Source: Pseudoroseomonas aestuarii (GTDB lineage Bacteria > Pseudomonadota > Alphaproteobacteria > Acetobacterales > Acetobacteraceae). From it: a stretch of DNA of 64,000 bases. This document shows, in pieces, positions 9,101 to 16,182 of the stretch. Position 1 is the first letter of the stretch. Each line of letters begins with the position of its first letter. The DNA is taken from contig NZ_JBHSCH010000002.1 of the NCBI RefSeq assembly GCF_042651065.1, positions 1 through 64,000 on the forward strand, given 5' to 3'. The notes beneath the pieces are model-generated. The model did not search any database. It was not told where the DNA came from and worked only from the letters and a program-made list of their open reading frames with translations. The position numbers and the translations under genes were made by a program.

Positions 9101-9481
9101 CTGCTCGGCGCCACCCCCGCCCTCTACCACGCCGACACCTCCCGCCCCGGCGCCCCCCGCCTGCGCGGCCTGCCCGAGGAAGTGGCCCGCGTGCTGCGCG
9201 GCCGCGCCGCCAACCCGGAATGGATCGGCGGCATGATGCGCCACGGCCACCAGGGCGCCGCGCACATCGCCCGCGCCATCGAGGCGCTGCACGGCTTCGC
9301 CGCCACCCTGCCCCACCGCTTCGACCGGCAGTTCGACCTGCTGCACGCGGCCACGCTGGGCGACGACGCCGTGGCCGCCTTCATGGCCGAGCACAACCCG
9401 GAGGCGCTGGCGGCGCTGCAAGCGCGCTTCCACGAGGCGCGGGAGCGGGGGCTGTGGCATTCCCGGCGCAACGATGTCTGA
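6158..9481 (+). CDS. cobN: Aerobic cobaltochelatase subunit CobN
   Basis: 1107 aa, near the usual length of the large subunit that inserts Co2+ into hydrogenobyrinate a,c-diamide in the oxygen-dependent pathway; it needs the AAA+ partners CobS and CobT, which are not in this window. Conserved CobN stretches include HLGTHGTLEWLPGK (about residue 520), VYPFIANNPGE and LDLWGSATLRTGGEDL (about 780). The ATG at 6158 follows immediately after the repeat hairpin. The end overlaps cobG by eight bases. Confidence 0.95.
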   Translation: MHLLVRETRSLDETEQAEDLGHAPADLVLLSFSDSDLGAAAMGWSMLAEPRPSLRLANLGRLRHPLSVDLYAEETLARSRAVVIRLLGGLEYWRYGAEEVAALCRREGIPLALLPGCGRDDAKLAALSTMPPALHARLDALLLAGGPENLAAALRLAGHAAGLGADDGAAPLPLPPAGEHPLGLEENDPQAVIVFYRSHLVSGDIAPMLALAAALRERGLRVRGLYAASLKEPASAALVQERLAAWRPAVVLNATAFSARQDGASPLEAAGAPVLQLILSGAARELWAASSRGLSQSDLAMQVVLPELDGRLLTAAIGFKAEAPPLPGLEQSRTLLAPDAAGIALAAERALGWARLAATPRAARRVAVLLSDYPAVGGQAGHAVGLDSFASLAALLEDLSASGYTLGEERPDAEALARALTRGEAAPLVTLAEYRAALATLPAELAEQITAAWGDPAEDPACREGAFRFRHLRLGNLLLAVQPDRGGALDRSAAYHDPDTPPRHAYAAFYLALRGRAEALVHLGTHGTLEWLPGKAVALSEACAPAALLGGLPVVYPFIANNPGEAAVARRRLGAVTIGHLTPPLKSATQHGAAAELERLIDEYAAADGLDRRRTALLRRAILERAEAAGLLEEGHIPRDIPEEEALSRLDAWLCDVKELQIRDGLHVFGRAPAPERRALLLEALSRATPGFDAARLDASPPAERQALLDALDGRFIPPGPAGAPTRGRADVLPTGRNLYSIDPRGVPTRSALALAEKAAEELLRRHRQEQGDWPRHLMLDLWGSATLRTGGEDLALALLLLGARPVWDDTSARVTGIEITPLAVLDRPRVDVTLRISGVFRDAFPGQIALFDAAVRAIAARDEAPEWNPLAAAARGLEGAALRQATARIFGAAPGQYGTGVEEVLAKGAWESREDLGRAWIAGAAAAYGEGLDGTAAPEALQARIALADAFLHSQDHAETDLLDSPEVASHAGGFAAAAALLGATPALYHADTSRPGAPRLRGLPEEVARVLRGRAANPEWIGGMMRHGHQGAAHIARAIEALHGFAATLPHRFDRQFDLLHAATLGDDAVAAFMAEHNPEALAALQARFHEARERGLWHSRRNDV

Positions 9482-10682
9482 CCCCGCCCCGCCCTCCGTG
9501 AAGGGCTGGTGCCCGCACCTCTTCGCGCCGATGGAGACAGGGGACGGGCTGCTGCTGCGGGTCAAGCCCTTCCGCAGCCGGCTCTCGGCGGCGCAGGCGC
9601 GGCGGCTGGCCGCCCTCGCCCCCGGCGCGGTGGAGCTGACCAACCGCGGCAATTTGCAGCTGCGCGGCGTCGCCCCCACCCGGGCCGATGCCATGGCCCG
9701 CGCCGTGGTGGAAGCCGGCCTCGCCGACCCCGATGCGGGGCGGGAGGCGCGGCGCAACCTCATCGGCCCGCCGCTGATGGGGGACGATCCAGCCCTTTCC
9801 CCGGGCCTGGCCGAATGGCACGCGGCGCTCTCCGCCCTGCTCGCGGAGGCCGGGTCCCTCCCGGGAAAGTTCGGCGCGGCGCTGGATGGCGGCGGCGCGC
9901 TGCCGCTGTCCGGGTTGGCGGCCGATCTGCTGCTGCGCCTCGCGCCCACGGGCGAGGCGGCGCTGCACCTGCCCGGCGGCCTGCGCCTCGCCGGCGCCAC
10001 CCCCGAGGCCCTGGCCCGGCTGGTGGAGAATTTCCGCGCCACCGGCGCAAGGCGGATGCGCGCGGCGTTGGCCGGGCACGGCGCCGCCGCGCTGCTGGCG
10101 GGCACCGGCCTCTCCCCCCTCCCCGCCCTGCCGGAGCCCCTGGCCCCGGAACCGGTGGGCTTCCACCCCTATCCCGGCACCGGTCGCGGCGCCTTCGGCC
10201 TCGCCCCGGAATTCGGCGTGCTGGACGGGGCGGGCCTCGCCGCCCTGGCGGATCTGGCAGAAGAATTCGGCGACGGCACGCTGCGCCTCACCCCCTGGCG
10301 CGCGCTGCTGCTGGCGGGCGTCCGCCGCCCTGCCGCGCTGGCGCGGGCCGCCGCCGGCTGGATCACGGACCCGGCCGATCCGCGCCGCCGCGTGGTGGCC
10401 TGCCCCGGCGCGGCGGGCTGTGCCAGCGGCCAAGCCGACACCCGCGCCGATGCCCGCGCCCTGCTGGCGCGCGGGGCGGTGCCGGCGAAGGGCTTGCTGC
10501 ATCTCTCGGGCTGCGCCAAAGGCTGCGCGCATCCCGTGCCGGCGGCGGCGGTGCTGGTGGCGGCGCCCGATGGCTATGCCCTGCTGCGCCAGGCCCGCGC
10601 CGGGGATCCACCGCTCCGCACGGGCCTCACCCTGCAGGAGGCTGCGGCCGAACTGGAACGAGCCGGACTGGAACAGGAATGA
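9474..10682 (+). CDS. cobG: Precorrin-3B synthase CobG
   Basis: 402 aa, nitrite/sulfite-reductase-like. CobG converts precorrin-3A to precorrin-3B using O2, which marks the aerobic route. Siroheme/4Fe-4S-type cysteines are visible near residues 309-347 (CPGAAGC and SGCAKGC), and NRGNLQLRG is the ferredoxin-like half-domain motif. The ATG overlaps the cobN end and the stop overlaps the cobH start (ATGA). Confidence 0.93.
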   Translation: MSDPAPPSVKGWCPHLFAPMETGDGLLLRVKPFRSRLSAAQARRLAALAPGAVELTNRGNLQLRGVAPTRADAMARAVVEAGLADPDAGREARRNLIGPPLMGDDPALSPGLAEWHAALSALLAEAGSLPGKFGAALDGGGALPLSGLAADLLLRLAPTGEAALHLPGGLRLAGATPEALARLVENFRATGARRMRAALAGHGAAALLAGTGLSPLPALPEPLAPEPVGFHPYPGTGRGAFGLAPEFGVLDGAGLAALADLAEEFGDGTLRLTPWRALLLAGVRRPAALARAAAGWITDPADPRRRVVACPGAAGCASGQADTRADARALLARGAVPAKGLLHLSGCAKGCAHPVPAAAVLVAAPDGYALLRQARAGDPPLRTGLTLQEAAAELERAGLEQE

Positions 10683-11308
10683 GCGGCTACGACTACATCC
10701 GCGACGGCGCGGCGATCTACGAGAAATCCTTCGCCACCATCCGGGCGGAGGCGGACCTCGCCGGCTTCACCGCCGCCGAGGCGCGGGTGGCGGTGCGCGT
10801 CATCCATGCCTGCGGGCTGGTGGAGGTGGCGCGGCACATCCGCTTCGCCCCCGGCTTCACCGCCGCCGCCGAGGCCGCGCTGCGCGCCGGGGCGCCGGTG
10901 CTGTGCGACGCCAAGATGGTGGCGCAGGGCATCACCCGCCCGCGCCTGCCCGCCGCCAACGAGATCCTCTGCCTGCTGGACGACCCGCGCGTGCCGGAGC
11001 ATGCCCGCGCCATCGGCAACACCCGCTCCGCCGCCGCGCTGGATTTCTGGGGGGAGACGCTGCGCGGCGCGGTGGTGGCCATCGGCAACGCGCCCACCGC
11101 GCTGTTCCACCTGCTGGAGCTGCTCGACGCGGGCGCGCCGCCGCCCGCCGCCATCATCGGCCTGCCGGTGGGCTTCGTCGGCGCCGCCGAGTCGAAGGCG
11201 GCGCTGGCGGCGTGGAACCGCGTGCCCTGGATGATCGTGGAAGGCCGGCAGGGCGGCAGCGCCATGGCGGTCGCCGCCGTCAACGCGCTGGCGACGGAGC
11301 GGGAATGA
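10679..11308 (+). CDS. cobH: Precorrin-8X methylmutase CobH
   Basis: 209 aa, typical length. It rearranges the C-11 methyl of precorrin-8X to C-12, giving hydrogenobyrinate. The family N-terminus YDYIRDGAAIYEKSFATIR and the catalytic-histidine motif VIHACG (His43) are present, followed by CDAKMVAQGI and IGLPVGFVGAAESK. Start and stop both overlap neighbours by ATGA, so it belongs to a tightly coupled cobG-cobH-cobI unit. Confidence 0.95.
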   Translation: MSGYDYIRDGAAIYEKSFATIRAEADLAGFTAAEARVAVRVIHACGLVEVARHIRFAPGFTAAAEAALRAGAPVLCDAKMVAQGITRPRLPAANEILCLLDDPRVPEHARAIGNTRSAAALDFWGETLRGAVVAIGNAPTALFHLLELLDAGAPPPAAIIGLPVGFVGAAESKAALAAWNRVPWMIVEGRQGGSAMAVAAVNALATERE

Positions 11309-12042
11309 CACCCCTCCCCTCCGGCACGCTGCACATCCTGGGCGTCGGCCCCGGCGACCCGGAGCTGGTGACGCTGCGCGCCGCGCGCATCCTGGCCCGC
11401 GCCCCGGCCTATGCCTTCTTCGCCAGGCGGGGCCGGCCGGGGCACGCCTTCACCATCGCCACGCCGCACCTGAACCGGGCCGCCGCGGCGCTGCGCTTCG
11501 AATACCCCTACACCACCGAGATCTCCGTGGAGGATGGCCGCTACGCCGCGGGCATGGCCGCCTTCTACGAGGACTGCGCCGCCACGCTGGCCGGGCGCCT
11601 CGGCGCGGGCGAGGATGTGGCGCTGCTCTGCGAGGGCGACCCCTTCCTCTACGGCTCGGCCATGTACCTGTTCGACCGGCTGCGGCCGCGCTTCCCGGTG
11701 GAGGTGACGCCGGGCATCACCGCCATGTCCGGCTGCTGGTCCCGCGCCCTGGCGCCGATGGTGCATGGCGACGACATCCTCTCGGTTCTCCCCGCCACCA
11801 TGCCGGCGGAGGAACTGGCGGCGGCGCTGAGGCGGTGCGACGCGGCGGTGGTGATGAAGCTCGGCCGCAACCTGCCCAAGCTGCGCGCGGTGCTGGACAG
11901 GCTGGGCCTGACGGCGCGCGCCCTCTATGCCGAGCGCGGCACCATGCCGGGCGAGGTGATCCTGCCGCTCGCCGAGCGGGATGACAGCCCGGCGCCCTAT
12001 TTCTCGCTGGTGCTGGTCCCAGGGCGGCAGGGGGCCCGATGA
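11305..12042 (+). CDS. cobI: Precorrin-2 C20-methyltransferase CobI
   Basis: 245 aa SAM-dependent tetrapyrrole methylase that makes precorrin-3A. The N-terminal GVGPGDPELVTLRA and the central CEGDPFLYGSAMYLFDRL are characteristic of CobI/CbiL. It starts within the cobH stop (ATGA). Its own stop is followed by the second repeat element instead of the next gene, breaking the otherwise overlapping operon. Confidence 0.95.
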   Translation: MTPLPSGTLHILGVGPGDPELVTLRAARILARAPAYAFFARRGRPGHAFTIATPHLNRAAAALRFEYPYTTEISVEDGRYAAGMAAFYEDCAATLAGRLGAGEDVALLCEGDPFLYGSAMYLFDRLRPRFPVEVTPGITAMSGCWSRALAPMVHGDDILSVLPATMPAEELAAALRRCDAAVVMKLGRNLPKLRAVLDRLGLTARALYAERGTMPGEVILPLAERDDSPAPYFSLVLVPGRQGAR

Positions 12043-12055
12043 CAAGAAAAGCAAC

Positions 12056-12171
12056 GTTCTTTTTTGAAAAAAAGAACCAAAAAACTTCTGTTCGTTTGGC
12101 GTCCCGCTTCGACGGGGGACCGTGCCCTACTGACAAAAGTCTTTTTGCTTCTTTTTCTTCGGAAAAAGAAG
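12056..12171. repeat. Composite inverted-repeat element, copy 2 (cobI-cobJ gap, inverted relative to copy 1)
   Basis: Left hairpin GTTCTTTTTT/AAAAAAGAAC (12056-12077); right hairpin CTTCTTTTTC/GAAAAAGAAG with a TTCG loop (12148-12171). Order and strand are reversed relative to copy 1, and the interior (AAAAAACTTCTG, GTTTGGCG, ACTGACAAAAGTCTTTTTG) matches its reverse complement with about 20 extra bases. The 3' arm of the right stem contains GAAGG (12168-12172), six bases before the cobJ ATG. The likely cobJ Shine-Dalgarno is therefore paired in the hairpin. Confidence 0.85.
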
Positions 12172-12178
12172 GCGCTTC

Positions 12179-12937
12179 ATGTCCTGGCTGAAGATCATCG
12201 GCCTCGGCCCCGGCGCGGATTCCCTCCGCACGCCCGAAGCCAGCGCGGCCCTGGCCGAGGCCACCGACATCATCGGCTACGGCCCCTATGTCGCCCGTGT
12301 GCCGCACGCCCCCGGCCAGCGCCGCCACGAGACGGACAACCGGCAGGAGCTGGAGCGCGCCCACCATGCCCTCGCTTTGGCGGCGGAGGGGGCGCGGGTG
12401 GCGGTCGTCTCCTCGGGCGATGCGGGGGTGTTCGCCATGGCCAGCGCCGTGTTCGAGGCGCTGGAGGGCGGCCCCGCGGCCTGGCGCGCGCTGGATGTCG
12501 CGGTACTGCCCGGCCTCTCGGCCATGTTCGCCGCCGCCGCCCGGCTCGGCGCGCCGTTGGGGCATGATTTCTGCGCCCTCTCCCTCTCCGACAACCTCAA
12601 GCCCTGGCCGCTGGTCGAGCAGCGGCTGCGGGCGGCGGCGGGGGCGGGCTTCGTCATCGCGCTCTACAACCCCATCTCGCGCGCGCGTCCCTGGCAGCTG
12701 GGCCGCGCCTTCGCGATGCTGCGGGAGATGCTGCCGGGAGACGTGCCCGTGGCCTTCGCCACCGCCGTCAGCCGGCCGGAGGAGGCGATCGCCATCCAGC
12801 CGCTCGCGGAAGCCGACCCGGCGCGGGCCGACATGCGGACCCTGGTGATGATCGGCACGGCGCAGAGCCGGCTGGTCCCGCGCGGCGCGGGGCAACGCCC
12901 CTGGCTCTACGCCCCCCGCTCGGCGCGCAGCCCGTGA
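12179..12937 (+). CDS. cobJ: Precorrin-3B C17-methyltransferase CobJ
   Basis: 252 aa methylase catalysing ring contraction and C17 methylation to precorrin-4. Motifs: GLGPGADSLRTPEA at the N-terminus, DIIGYGPYVARV, SSGDAGVFAMA and ALYNPISRARPWQL. The ATG follows the repeat hairpin directly. Its last 31 bp overlap the 3' end of cobK on the other strand. Confidence 0.94.
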   Translation: MSWLKIIGLGPGADSLRTPEASAALAEATDIIGYGPYVARVPHAPGQRRHETDNRQELERAHHALALAAEGARVAVVSSGDAGVFAMASAVFEALEGGPAAWRALDVAVLPGLSAMFAAAARLGAPLGHDFCALSLSDNLKPWPLVEQRLRAAAGAGFVIALYNPISRARPWQLGRAFAMLREMLPGDVPVAFATAVSRPEEAIAIQPLAEADPARADMRTLVMIGTAQSRLVPRGAGQRPWLYAPRSARSP

Positions 12938-13662
12938 AGCCAGGCCAGCGCCGCCTCCGCATCCGGCACGGCGCGCAGCCCCGCGGGCGCGGGCGGGCGG
13001 GCCAGCAGCAGCACCGGCAGCCCGGCCTCGCGCGCCGCCCGCAGCTTGGCCTCGGTGGCCGTGCCGCCCGAATTCTTGCTCACCAGCACGTCGATGCGGT
13101 GGGCGCGCAGCAGGGCGCGCTCCCCCTCCAGCGTGAAGGGGCCGGTGGCGGCGATGACGGTGGCGCGCGGCGGCAGGCTCTCCGGCGCGGGCGGATCGAC
13201 GCTGCGGATCAGGTAGTCGTGCTGGGGCGCGGCGCGGAAGGGGGCCAGCTCCTTCTGCCCCACCGTCAGCCAGACGCGGCGCGGCGCTTCCCCCAGCGCG
13301 GCGGCGATGGCGGGCATGTCGGGGAATTCCCGCCAGTCGTCGCCGGGCGTGGGGCTCCAGGCGGGGCGCTCCACCCGCAGCAGCGCCACCCCGGCCAGGG
13401 CGGCGGCCGCGGCGGCATGGCGCGTCATCTGCGCGGCGAAGGGGTGGGTGGCATCGACCAGCGCCGCGATGCCTTCGGCGCGCAGGTAGGCCACCAGCCC
13501 GGCCACGCCGCCGAAGCCGCCCACCCGCGCCGGCAGCGGCTGCGGCAGCGGCGCCCGCGTGGTGCCGGCGAGCGAGAGGGTGGCGCGGAAGCGCGCATCC
13601 CCGGCGAGCGCCCGCGCCAGCGCCCGTGCCTCGGTCGTCCCTCCCAGCAGCAGAACCCGCAT
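12907..13662 (-). CDS. cobK: Precorrin-6A reductase CobK
   Basis: 251 aa NADPH-dependent reductase forming dihydro-precorrin-6. It begins MRVLLLGGTTEARALARAL (the family nucleotide-binding start), with DATHPFAAQMT and VSKNSGGTATEAKLRAAR, both typical of CobK/CbiJ. It is encoded antisense inside an otherwise plus-strand cob operon: its 3' end overlaps cobJ, and its start lies only 11 bp from the divergent cobL start. Its promoter must therefore lie inside cobL. Confidence 0.93.
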   Translation of the reverse strand: MRVLLLGGTTEARALARALAGDARFRATLSLAGTTRAPLPQPLPARVGGFGGVAGLVAYLRAEGIAALVDATHPFAAQMTRHAAAAAALAGVALLRVERPAWSPTPGDDWREFPDMPAIAAALGEAPRRVWLTVGQKELAPFRAAPQHDYLIRSVDPPAPESLPPRATVIAATGPFTLEGERALLRAHRIDVLVSKNSGGTATEAKLRAAREAGLPVLLLARPPAPAGLRAVPDAEAALAWLHGLRAERGA

Positions 13663-13673
13663 CGCACCCCGTC

Positions 13674-15329
13674 ATGAGCAGCACACCGTGGCTCTCCATC
13701 ATCGGGCTGGGCGAGGATGGCGTCGAGGGCCTCTCCCCCGCCGCGCGCGCCCTGCTGGAGGGGGCGGAGGCGGTGTTCGGCGGCGCGCGGCACCTGGCGC
13801 TGGCGGCGGGGCATCTGAGCGGCTCCGCCCATCCCTGGCCCAGCCCGATGCTGGCCGGGCTGCCCGCCCTGCTGGCCCGGCGCGGCCGGCCCACCGCCGT
13901 GCTGGCCTCAGGCGACCCGTTCTGCTTCGGCATCGGCGCCACGCTGGCGCGGCATGTGGGGCCCAGGGAGTTCCTGTGCCTGCCGGCGCCCTCGGCCTTC
14001 GCCCTCGCCTGCGCGCGGCTGGGCTGGGCGATGCAGGATTGCGCCACGATCTCCTTCTGCGGCCGCCCGCTGGAGCGGCTGCTGCCGCTGCTGCAGCCGG
14101 GCGCGCGGCTGCTGGCCCTCTCGGCCGATGCCGCCACCCCCGCGCAGGTCGCCGCGCTGCTCTGCCGCCACGGCTTCGGGCCGACGCGGATGGTGGTGCT
14201 GGAGGCGCTGGGCGGCCCGCGCGAGCGCCGCCATGAGACCAAGGCGGAAGCCTTCGCCCATGCGCCGGACCCGCTGAACATGCTGGCGCTGGAGGTGGTG
14301 GCGGGCCCCGCCGCGCGGGTTCTGCCCTTGGCGCCCGGCCTGCCGGAAGCGTTCTTCGAGCAGGACGGGCAGATCACCAAGCGCGAGGTGCGCGCGGTGA
14401 CGTTGGCCATGCTGGCGCCGCGCCAGGGGGAACTGCTGTGGGACATCGGCTGCGGCAGCGGCTCGGTGGCGATCGAATGGCTGCTGCGCCACCCGGCCAA
14501 CCGCGCCATCGGGCTGGAGCCGCGCCCGGAGCGGGCGGCGGGCGCGGCGCGCAACGCGCTGGCGCTGGGCGTGCCCGGGCTGCGCCTGGTGCGCGCCGCC
14601 GCGCCGGAGGGCCTCGCCGGCCTGCCGGCGCCGGATGCCCGGTTCGTGGGCGGCGGCGGCGGGCAGCCCGGCGTGCTGGAGGCGGCCTGGCAGGCGCTGC
14701 GCCCCGGCGGCCGGCTGGTGGCGAATGCCGTGACCATCGAGACCGAGGCCGTGCTCTACGCCGCCCATGCCCGCTGGGGCGGCACGCTGGCGCGCCTCGG
14801 CGTGGAGCGCCTGGACCGGGTGGGCACGATGCACGGCTTCCGCCCGGCGATGACCGTGATGCAATATGTGGCGGAAAAATCGGTGGCGGGGTCCGGGGAG
14901 ACCCTGTCTCCCCGGCGGAGGGGTCCAGGGGAGGCGGCGCCTCCCCTGGATGCTCCCCCGAATGTCCCCTTGGCCGTGGCCGGCCTCGGCGCCCGCCCCA
15001 ATGTGTCCGCCACCGCCGTGGTGGCCCTGGTGCGCGAGGCCGAGCAGCGTTCCAGCCTGCGGGTAGGCGCCCTGGCCGCCCCCTGGTTCCGCCGCGAGGT
15101 GGCGGCGCTGGCCGAGGCGGCGGCCACGCTTGGCGTGCCGCTGCACTGGGTCGAGGAGGAAGCGCTGGGCGCCGTGCAGCCGCGATGCCCCACCCCATCC
15201 GAGACGGCGCGCCGCGCCACCGGCTACGCCGCCATCGCCGAGGGCTGCGCGCTGGCGCTGGGTGGCCGCCTGGCGCTGCCGCGCATCACGGGGGAGGGCG
15301 TGACCTGCGCCCTCTCGCTGGAGGAATAA
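13674..15329 (+). CDS. cobL: CobL-CobE fusion: precorrin-6Y C5,15-methyltransferase (decarboxylating) with C-terminal CobE domain
   Basis: 551 aa. Residues 1-200 are the CobL/CbiE methylase (IGLGEDGVEGLSPAAR), and about 225-400 the CbiT-like methylase with DIGCGSGSVAIEWLL. This normally ends a CobL of about 400 aa. The frame then continues through a Gly/Pro/Arg-rich linker (about 403-433) into about 118 residues starting PLAVAGLGARPNVSA, which match CobE/CbiG-C. CobE is normally a separate protein. The linker DNA is a pair of perfect palindromes (see 14893-14950). I chose ATG 13674 because methylase homology begins there. A GTG inside the CobE part could also allow separate translation. Confidence 0.88.
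   Translation: MSSTPWLSIIGLGEDGVEGLSPAARALLEGAEAVFGGARHLALAAGHLSGSAHPWPSPMLAGLPALLARRGRPTAVLASGDPFCFGIGATLARHVGPREFLCLPAPSAFALACARLGWAMQDCATISFCGRPLERLLPLLQPGARLLALSADAATPAQVAALLCRHGFGPTRMVVLEALGGPRERRHETKAEAFAHAPDPLNMLALEVVAGPAARVLPLAPGLPEAFFEQDGQITKREVRAVTLAMLAPRQGELLWDIGCGSGSVAIEWLLRHPANRAIGLEPRPERAAGAARNALALGVPGLRLVRAAAPEGLAGLPAPDARFVGGGGGQPGVLEAAWQALRPGGRLVANAVTIETEAVLYAAHARWGGTLARLGVERLDRVGTMHGFRPAMTVMQYVAEKSVAGSGETLSPRRRGPGEAAPPLDAPPNVPLAVAGLGARPNVSATAVVALVREAEQRSSLRVGALAAPWFRREVAALAEAAATLGVPLHWVEEEALGAVQPRCPTPSETARRATGYAAIAEGCALALGGRLALPRITGEGVTCALSLEE
14893..14950. repeat. Double palindrome inside the cobL-cobE coding frame
   Basis: First palindrome: CCGGGGAGA/TCTCCCCGG (14893-14915, 5-nt loop). 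Second: TCCAGGGGAGGCG/CGCCTCCCCTGGA (14924-14950, one central base). They encode the linker between the CobL and CobE domains. Such GTCCGGGG...GTCCAGGGG pairs look like dispersed intergenic elements, not protein-selected sequence. The simplest reading is an intergenic repeat that stayed open in frame. Confidence 0.75.
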
Positions 15330-15333
15330 GGCC

Positions 15334-16095
15334 ATGACCGTGCATTTCATCGGCGCCGGACCGGGCGCCGCGGACCTCATCACGCTGCGCGGGCGGGATC
15401 TGCTGGCGGCCTGCCCGGTCTGCCTCTATGCCGGCTCCATCGTGCCGCCGGCGTTGCTGGCGCATTGCCCGCCCGGCGCCCGGCTGGTGGACACCGCCCC
15501 GCTCGACCTCGACGCCATCGAGGCCGAATACCTCCGCGCCCATGCGGCGGGGCAGGATGTGGCGCGGCTGCATTCAGGCGATCTCTCCGTGTGGTCGGCC
15601 ATGGCGGAGCAGGTGCGGCGGCTGGAGCGCCACGGCATCCCCTACACCGTGACGCCGGGCGTCCCCGCCTTCGCCGCCGCCGCCGCCGCCCTCGGGCGGG
15701 AGCTGACGGTGCCGGAGCTGGCGCAGAGCGTGGTGCTCACGCGCATCTCCGGCCGCGCCTCCGCCATGCCGCCGCGCGAGACGCTGGAGGCCTTCGGCGC
15801 CACCGGCGCCACGCTGGCGCTGCACCTGGCCATCCACGCGCTGGGGCGGATTGTCGAGACCCTCACCCCGCTCTACGGCGCCGACTGCCCCGTGGCGGTG
15901 GTGGTGCGCGCCTCCTGGCCGGATGAGCGGGTGGTGCGCGGCACCCTGGCCGATATCGCGGCGAAGATGGAGCAGGCACCCGCCGAGCGGACGGCGCTGA
16001 TCCTGGTCGGGCCCGCCCTGGCGCCGGAGGGCTTCCGCGAGAGCGCGCTCTACAGCACGGATTATCAGCGCCGCTTTCGCGGGCGGGATGATTGA
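15334..16095 (+). CDS. cobM: Precorrin-4 C11-methyltransferase CobM
   Basis: 253 aa SAM methylase forming precorrin-5. The N-terminus HFIGAGPGAADLITLRGRDL and the motifs LHSGDLSVWSAMAEQ, YTVTPGVPAFAAAAAALGRE and LTRISGRAS are diagnostic of CobM/CbiF. It starts four bases after the cobL-cobE stop. The third repeat element follows and separates it from convergent cbiD. Confidence 0.95.
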   Translation: MTVHFIGAGPGAADLITLRGRDLLAACPVCLYAGSIVPPALLAHCPPGARLVDTAPLDLDAIEAEYLRAHAAGQDVARLHSGDLSVWSAMAEQVRRLERHGIPYTVTPGVPAFAAAAAALGRELTVPELAQSVVLTRISGRASAMPPRETLEAFGATGATLALHLAIHALGRIVETLTPLYGADCPVAVVVRASWPDERVVRGTLADIAAKMEQAPAERTALILVGPALAPEGFRESALYSTDYQRRFRGRDD

Positions 16096-16106
16096 AGAAA
16101 GGGAAG

Positions 16107-16182
16107 GGTTCTTTTTTGGAAAAAAGAACCAAAAAACTTTTGCCAGTTTGGCGTGGCGCCAAACGCGAAATGTCTTTTGCTT
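16107..16182. repeat. Composite inverted-repeat element, copy 3 (cobM/cbiD convergent gap), truncated on one side
   Basis: Left hairpin GGTTCTTTTTT/AAAAAAGAACC (16107-16130, 2-nt loop). Then AAAAAACTTTTG and an inner stem GTTTGGCG/CGCCAAAC (16147-16165 region), then GTCTTTTGCTTC. The second outer hairpin present in copies 1 and 2 is missing: the sequence runs straight into the cbiD stop codon (16183-16185). U-tract hairpins on both strands would make it a plausible bidirectional terminator. Confidence 0.8.

Noticed and set aside
6383..10105. A 1240-codon open frame antisense to cobN and cobG
   Set aside because: Low-complexity, Gly/Ala/Arg-rich, with no recognisable domain. It mirrors the codon bias of the strongly supported cobN and cobG.
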